Shown: in pieces, positions 5,823 through 8,800 of the stretch
Numbering within the stretch: the first letter of the stretch is position 1
Layout of the letters: each line of letters opens with the position of its first letter
DNA from: Sulfuricurvum sp.
GTDB lineage: Bacteria > Campylobacterota > Campylobacteria > Campylobacterales > Sulfurimonadaceae
Length of the DNA stretch: 8,800 nucleotides
Reading direction: 5' to 3'
NCBI GenBank assembly: GCA_022729835.1
Contig: DZBC01000088.1
Location: 1-8,800 of the forward strand
The notes under the pieces: generated by a model
Told to the model about the DNA's origin: nothing
Seen by the model: only the letters and a program-made list of their open reading frames with translations
The model's database searches: none
Translations under genes and position numbers: made by a program

Positions 5823-7180
5823 TGTAGCGCACCCCAAAATCCAAAAAGCAAAAACAGCAAAAGTGCCAGCAGTCCTGAAAGCAGCGCATAGGGCATTTGT
5901 GTGCGCACATGCTCGATATGCTCACACCCCGAAGCGAGCGAAGCGATCACCGATGTGTCGGAGATGGGCGAGCTGTGATCACCAAAAACGCCGCCCGAAA
6001 TGGCAGCGCCGATGAGTAGCGGTACGCCAAGCTCCATCTGCGACCCCATGGTCATCGCTATGGGAATCATAATCCCAAACGTCCCCCAGCTCGTCCCTGT
6101 CGCAAACGCAATGGCGCCACTGAGCACAAAGATCATTGCGGGCAACAGCGCAGGATGAATCCATCCCGACACAAAGCCCGCAAGATACGCACCGCTGTGC
6201 AGAGTCTGTGTCACATCGCCGATCATAAAGGCCAAAAAGAGCACCGCCGTCATCGGCACCATGCTCCGCGCCCCCTCCAGCGCCTCTTTGATCCACATCC
6301 GCGCATTCACCACACGGCCATATAAGGGTGCCATAAACAGCAAGGTTACAACCATCGCGTAAAAAATCGCGCTAGAACCACTGCCTTGCATCATATTACC
6401 CTCTCCCGTGATCCACAGCGTCGCAAAGAGCGTCGCCATCATCACCCCAAAAGGCCACAGCAGATAGCCAAGTTTTGTAGCATGCTCCTTTGAAGGCTCT
6501 GAGTCAAACAAAGGGGATCGGCGCATCGCCGGGGTGCGCCAATCAAACCAGATCACCGCAAACAAAACCAGCAAAGCGCTAAAGGCATAAAAGTTGTAAA
6601 GAATCGAAGAAAAGAGCAGCGCTATCGCCCCCTCATCAGCACCGATCTGCGTCGTGATGATGCCCAAAATCAGCGCACCCCAGCCATTGAAGACGATCAG
6701 CGAGCAAACCGGTGCAGAGGTACTGTCACACAAGTAGGCCAGCTCCGCGCGGCTAATGTCGTAGCGTGCACACAGCGGCCTACCCACTGCACCCACAATC
6801 AGCGAAGTGATGGATGATTCCACAAAAACGATCAAGCCGACCAGATAGCCAAATAGCAGTGCGCTCCTACGCGAGCGGATCAAGCCGTGCGCTCTGGTCA
6901 TGCGCCGCACCAAAGCACCGATACCGCCCGAAGCACGCAACAGCGCCATCACCGAACCCACCAACACCGCAAAAGCGAGCGTTTTAAGTATCCACGGCTC
7001 TAGGAGTAATGCTCCGCAGCGGCCCAATAGGACTTCCAAAGCGCCCCATACATCACCATGCGCCGCAATCAGCTCTCCTGAGACGATCCCGCCAATGAGT
7101 GCCAAAAAGACATTTTTGTAGAGAAGCGCAAGCACAATAGCAAGCAGTGGAGGAAGTAAAGAGAGTGCGCCGTACTCCAA
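5819..7180 (-). CDS. NhaC-family Na+/H+ antiporter
   Basis: A 453-residue polytopic inner-membrane carrier of the NhaC superfamily, whose characterised members exchange sodium for protons; some relatives move organic substrates, so the ion is inferred. It begins SLLPPLLAIVLALL and shows the repeat-related block CDSTSAPV (151-158) plus three strong signatures: ATGTSWGTFGIMIP (360-373), GGVFGDHSSPISDTS (396-410) and CEHIEHVRTQMPYA (419-432). About eleven to thirteen hydrophobic segments are visible. The start is TTG at 7180: no ATG or GTG precedes it after the upstream stop, and it places SLLPP where homologues begin. No clear Shine-Dalgarno is seen, so translation probably depends on the acetyltransferase gene, which ends 11 nt upstream. 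The stop overlaps the regulator start (ATGA). Linking a carrier this tightly to a two-component system suggests sensing related to its substrate or to ion or pH stress. Confidence 0.92.
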   Translation of the reverse strand: MEYGALSLLPPLLAIVLALLYKNVFLALIGGIVSGELIAAHGDVWGALEVLLGRCGALLLEPWILKTLAFAVLVGSVMALLRASGGIGALVRRMTRAHGLIRSRRSALLFGYLVGLIVFVESSITSLIVGAVGRPLCARYDISRAELAYLCDSTSAPVCSLIVFNGWGALILGIITTQIGADEGAIALLFSSILYNFYAFSALLVLFAVIWFDWRTPAMRRSPLFDSEPSKEHATKLGYLLWPFGVMMATLFATLWITGEGNMMQGSGSSAIFYAMVVTLLFMAPLYGRVVNARMWIKEALEGARSMVPMTAVLFLAFMIGDVTQTLHSGAYLAGFVSGWIHPALLPAMIFVLSGAIAFATGTSWGTFGIMIPIAMTMGSQMELGVPLLIGAAISGGVFGDHSSPISDTSVIASLASGCEHIEHVRTQMPYALLSGLLALLLFLLFGFWGALQ

Positions 7181-7191
7181 AAGGGTGCGAT

Positions 7192-7818
7192 TTACAGATG
7201 CATGCCCAGCCGCATAATCCCTTTGCGGCCGAAACTTTCAAAGTAGTAATCGCTCTGTTTTTCATCGATGTAGAAGAAGCCCAGCTTTTCATACACCAAC
7301 AATAGCTCGCTCGAACCGATCTCGATCATCGTCTCGACCTTGCGGTAGCCTTTGAGTCGGGCGGTCAGTAGGCTCTTTTGCACCAGCTCCTTGAGCACCG
7401 AAAGCGTGTACGCCTCATCATTAACCTGCATGAAGTCAAGCACCCACGTCTGACGGTCTAGCTCGTACTGACAAAGCAGATAGGCGGCGATACGCTCATT
7501 GTAAGACTCATCTACACCGATCTCTTCAAGCGCCTTGGAAAAACGCTCATGATTGGCAATGCGCGGCTCAAAGCCGCACAGGGCGCCCACTTGTTTGCCC
7601 TCGTCATCAAACGCCACGAGAAAATTGGTGTAGTGGCAGTGGCTTTTGGTCGGGGTCTGTGTCAAGTGCACCATCTTCTCTAGCAACACCGTATCATCTG
7701 AAGATTCAAATATCAGATCAAAGATGCCTACTCTTTTTCCGGCTCGTGAACTCGCCAACATGGCCCACGCGATAAAACGGCTGTCCTGCGGTTCAGCTTT
7801 GCGGATTTTGATACCCAC
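7192..7818 (-). CDS. GNAT-like N-acetyltransferase
   Basis: A 208-residue cytoplasmic protein resembling GCN5-related acetyltransferases, which move an acetyl group from acetyl-CoA to an amine; the acceptor is unknown. The N-terminus GIKIRKAEPQDSRFIAWAM matches the first strand and helix of the fold. NFLVAFDDEGKQVGALCGF (about 65-83) is the central strand pair. The region GYRKVETMIEIGSSELLLVYEKLGF (in pieces across 157-181) ends in the usual Y-x-K-L-G-F signature. A canonical Q/R-x-x-G-x-G/A pyrophosphate loop is not obvious, so the enzyme may be divergent. I start at GTG 7818, which has AGGAG (7828-7824) 5 nt upstream; two other GTG codons at 7821 and 7824 and one at 7833 are possible. It is the first gene of the four-gene minus-strand block, 11 nt before the antiporter. 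Confidence 0.78.
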   Translation of the reverse strand: MGIKIRKAEPQDSRFIAWAMLASSRAGKRVGIFDLIFESSDDTVLLEKMVHLTQTPTKSHCHYTNFLVAFDDEGKQVGALCGFEPRIANHERFSKALEEIGVDESYNERIAAYLLCQYELDRQTWVLDFMQVNDEAYTLSVLKELVQKSLLTARLKGYRKVETMIEIGSSELLLVYEKLGFFYIDEKQSDYYFESFGRKGIMRLGMHL

Positions 7819-7846
7819 CACCACTCCTATCACTCTAGAATAATCA

Positions 7847-7862
7847 AGTATGCTAATATACT
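7847..7862. promoter_or_regulatory. Inverted repeat AGTAT-N6-ATACT with plus-strand -10 candidates
   Basis: A perfect 5-bp dyad in the divergent control region. The plus-strand -10 candidates for the YkuD gene fall inside it: TG-C-TAATAT (7851-7859, extended -10 form) and TATACT (7857-7862). A protein bound here would affect the YkuD promoter, and possibly the early transcribed region of the opposite block. Confidence 0.4.
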
Positions 7863-7886
7863 AATCTTTAAAGCATTATAAAGATT
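7863..7886. promoter_or_regulatory. 8-bp perfect dyad in the GNAT/YkuD divergent region
   Basis: AATCTTTA-N8-TAAAGATT is a perfect inverted repeat spanning 24 bp. On the minus strand its spacer and right arm include a TATAAT (7880-7875), the likely -10 of the GNAT-antiporter-regulator-kinase block. On the plus strand its right arm contains AAAGA, the weak ribosome binding site of the YkuD gene. As DNA it could be an operator for both directions; as plus-strand RNA it would form a hairpin occluding the ribosome binding site. Confidence 0.5.
7875..7880 (-). promoter_or_regulatory. Candidate -10 box of the four-gene block
   Basis: The minus strand reads TATAAT. Transcription would start near 7868, leaving a leader of about 50 nt before GTG 7818. 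A TTGACA on the same strand is too close (11-nt spacer) to serve as -35, and the hexamer at 17 nt is ATTTTT. Confidence 0.45.
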
Positions 7887-7890
7887 GCCA

Positions 7891-8565
7891 ATGTCAAAAA
7901 AATCACTGCTTTTCCTACTTTGCACCATGAGCGCACTAAGCGCTTCAGATCAAGTCGTTTTGGTCGTCGCCGAAGAGATGAACGCCACATATGCGCAGCT
8001 TAGCACCTTTGAACGCAAGGGTGCGCGATACCTGCTCCATGAGCCGCCCTTTGAGGTCAACCTGGGGCGAAACGGGATGGGATGGGATAAGGGAGAGCCA
8101 CTCAAGCATGAGGGCGACGGCAAAGCGCCGGCGGGCATCTACCCGCTTCGCGCCGTCTTTGGATATACACAGCAGGCACAAACGGCTATGCCCTATATCG
8201 TAGCCGATGCGCAGCGCATCTGTGTAGACGACGCCAACCACACCGACTATAACCGCATTGTCACGTTTGATCCGCAAAATCCTCCCAAAAGCTTTGAGTG
8301 GATGCGCCGCGACGACGAACAGTACCGTTTGGGCATAGTGGTGGACTACAATGCGCAGCGCACACCGATGCGCGGCTCATGTATCTTCTTGCATGTACAA
8401 AAAGCGCCCCTTGCTCCAAGTGCGGGATGCACCACCATGAAGCAAGAGCATCTCGAAGCGCTGATCGGCTGGCTTGATCCCAAGAAATCGCCTCTACTCA
8501 TTCAGATCCCCAAAAGTATGTGTACGTCGATTGCGTCACGCTTTGAGGGGATTAGCTGCCCCTAA
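7891..8565 (+). CDS. Exported YkuD-type L,D-transpeptidase
   Basis: A 224-residue secreted or periplasmic protein with a YkuD catalytic domain. Characterised enzymes with this fold make 3-3 crosslinks, trim peptidoglycan stem peptides or attach lipoprotein. The first ~19 residues (MSKKSLLFLLCTMSALSAS) are a signal peptide. The domain shows GDGKAPAGIYPL (76-87) and the catalytic block FLHVQ...PSAGCTTM with His168, Ser177, Gly179 and Cys180. SAGC in place of SHGC is the form of the stand-alone YkuD-type subfamily I would place in COG3786. Other cysteines (111, 164, 211, 223) could form disulphides. I use ATG 7891 over the in-frame TTG at 7885, because AAAGA lies 6 nt upstream and the signal peptide then starts normally. 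It is divergent from the GNAT-antiporter block. The stop codon directly abuts the compositional break. Confidence 0.9.
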   Translation: MSKKSLLFLLCTMSALSASDQVVLVVAEEMNATYAQLSTFERKGARYLLHEPPFEVNLGRNGMGWDKGEPLKHEGDGKAPAGIYPLRAVFGYTQQAQTAMPYIVADAQRICVDDANHTDYNRIVTFDPQNPPKSFEWMRRDDEQYRLGIVVDYNAQRTPMRGSCIFLHVQKAPLAPSAGCTTMKQEHLEALIGWLDPKKSPLLIQIPKSMCTSIASRFEGISCP

Positions 8566-8566
8566 T

Positions 8567-8800
8567 GCTTGCATCACTGTCGCTCTGCGCGTGGCGTCGC
8601 GCTGCCTCGGCTCCCGGTGGCTCCTCGTCCCCGTCGGCATCCTTCTCGGCATCTGGATGTTTCCGACCTACAGGCACTTCGACGCCGGCATCCCGATGAT
8701 CTCGGTCTACGCGGGGCTTCTCCTCCTGGAGGACCCGACCCCGAGGCGCCATTTCCTCTGCGGCGCTCTCATCGGACTCTCCGCGTTCTTCGGACCCAAC
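8567..8800 (+). CDS. Internal fragment of a high-GC membrane protein (partial at both ends)
   Basis: A 78-codon open frame running off the window end. It reads RWLLVPVGILLGIWMFPTY (a membrane span), then RHFDAGIPMISVYAGLLLLE (a second span), then PTPRRHFLCGALIGLSAFFG (a third). The FPTYRHFDAGIP and RRHFLCG...FFGPN pattern resembles the middle of large polytopic proteins of the glycosyltransferase-like kind; this is a resemblance only. No start codon with a ribosome binding site precedes it, and the frame runs back without a stop into the YkuD gene. GC from 8581 to the end is about 67% (148 of 220 bases) and nearly every codon ends in G or C, unlike everything upstream. I read it as foreign DNA joined at about 8563-8590, most likely by misassembly. 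Confidence 0.6.

Noticed and set aside
5979..6296. 105-codon minus-strand frame inside the antiporter gene
   Set aside because: It is rich in Asp, Cys and Gly and shifted by one frame from a conserved transporter signature region; a frame shadow.
8546..8563. AGGGG-N8-CCCCT inverted repeat at the end of the YkuD gene as a terminator
   Set aside because: The stem is only 5 bp with a long loop and no U-tract, and the downstream DNA appears to be foreign.
8552..8752. Minus-strand frame across the high-GC end
   Set aside because: The charged low-complexity product (Arg, Asp, Glu, Pro) is typical of an antisense shadow in GC-rich DNA. The plus frame gives coherent membrane spans instead.
1..8800. 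CRISPR arrays, tRNA or rRNA genes, insertion sequences, attachment sites
   Set aside because: No regularly spaced repeats, no tRNA-like cloverleaf, no transposase motif and no terminal inverted repeats were seen; nearly all of the window is accounted for by coding genes, with no gap above 300 bases.

Overview
The protein families suggest a chromosomal segment of a Campylobacterota (epsilonproteobacterial) bacterium with moderate, roughly 50% GC. The best taxonomic clues are the DedA protein, which has the YSLGGG and QKYVYGIKTL signatures I associate with this phylum, a small periplasmic cytochrome c, an ATP-type PEP carboxykinase and a short OmpR-type two-component pair. Assignment below phylum is not possible from this window. 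The last ~235 bases look like DNA from a different, high-GC genome.

Layout. (1) Positions 2-1318 (+): the C-terminal two thirds of uvrB (nucleotide excision repair), cut by the window start and followed after 21 nt by a DedA/VTT membrane protein (1340-1909, +). (2) Positions 1951-3537 (-): pckA, ATP-dependent PEP carboxykinase, convergent with the DedA gene. Its leader carries a TATAAT box and a short perfect hairpin. (3) Positions 3717-4004 (+): a 95-residue class I cytochrome c, transcribed divergently from pckA. It overlaps the end of the next gene by 7 nt tail to tail, and a GC-rich hairpin lies over the overlap. (4) Positions 7818 down to 3998 (-): a tightly packed four-gene block of GNAT acetyltransferase, NhaC-family antiporter, OmpR-type response regulator and sensor histidine kinase. 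The antiporter and regulator share an ATGA stop/start overlap, and the regulator and kinase also overlap. (5) Positions 7891-8565 (+): an exported YkuD-type L,D-transpeptidase, divergent from the block across a 72-nt AT-rich region with two inverted repeats. (6) Positions 8566-8800: a high-GC open frame encoding the inside of a membrane protein with no start of its own. It begins right after the YkuD stop codon and is most likely an assembly chimera.

How the genes fit together. uvrB, dedA, pckA and the cytochrome are housekeeping or respiratory genes in unrelated short transcripts. The four-gene block is the most system-like unit: a cation/proton antiporter translated together with its own sensor and regulator, and facing an envelope-remodelling enzyme across a shared control region. 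A role in sensing ion, pH or envelope stress is inference only.

The strongest unexplained signal is a perfect 10-bp palindrome, TTACATGTAA, present five times between 675 and 5387 against about 0.008 expected by chance. It occurs in coding DNA in two different reading phases and once in an intergenic gap, which points to constraint on the DNA rather than on protein.
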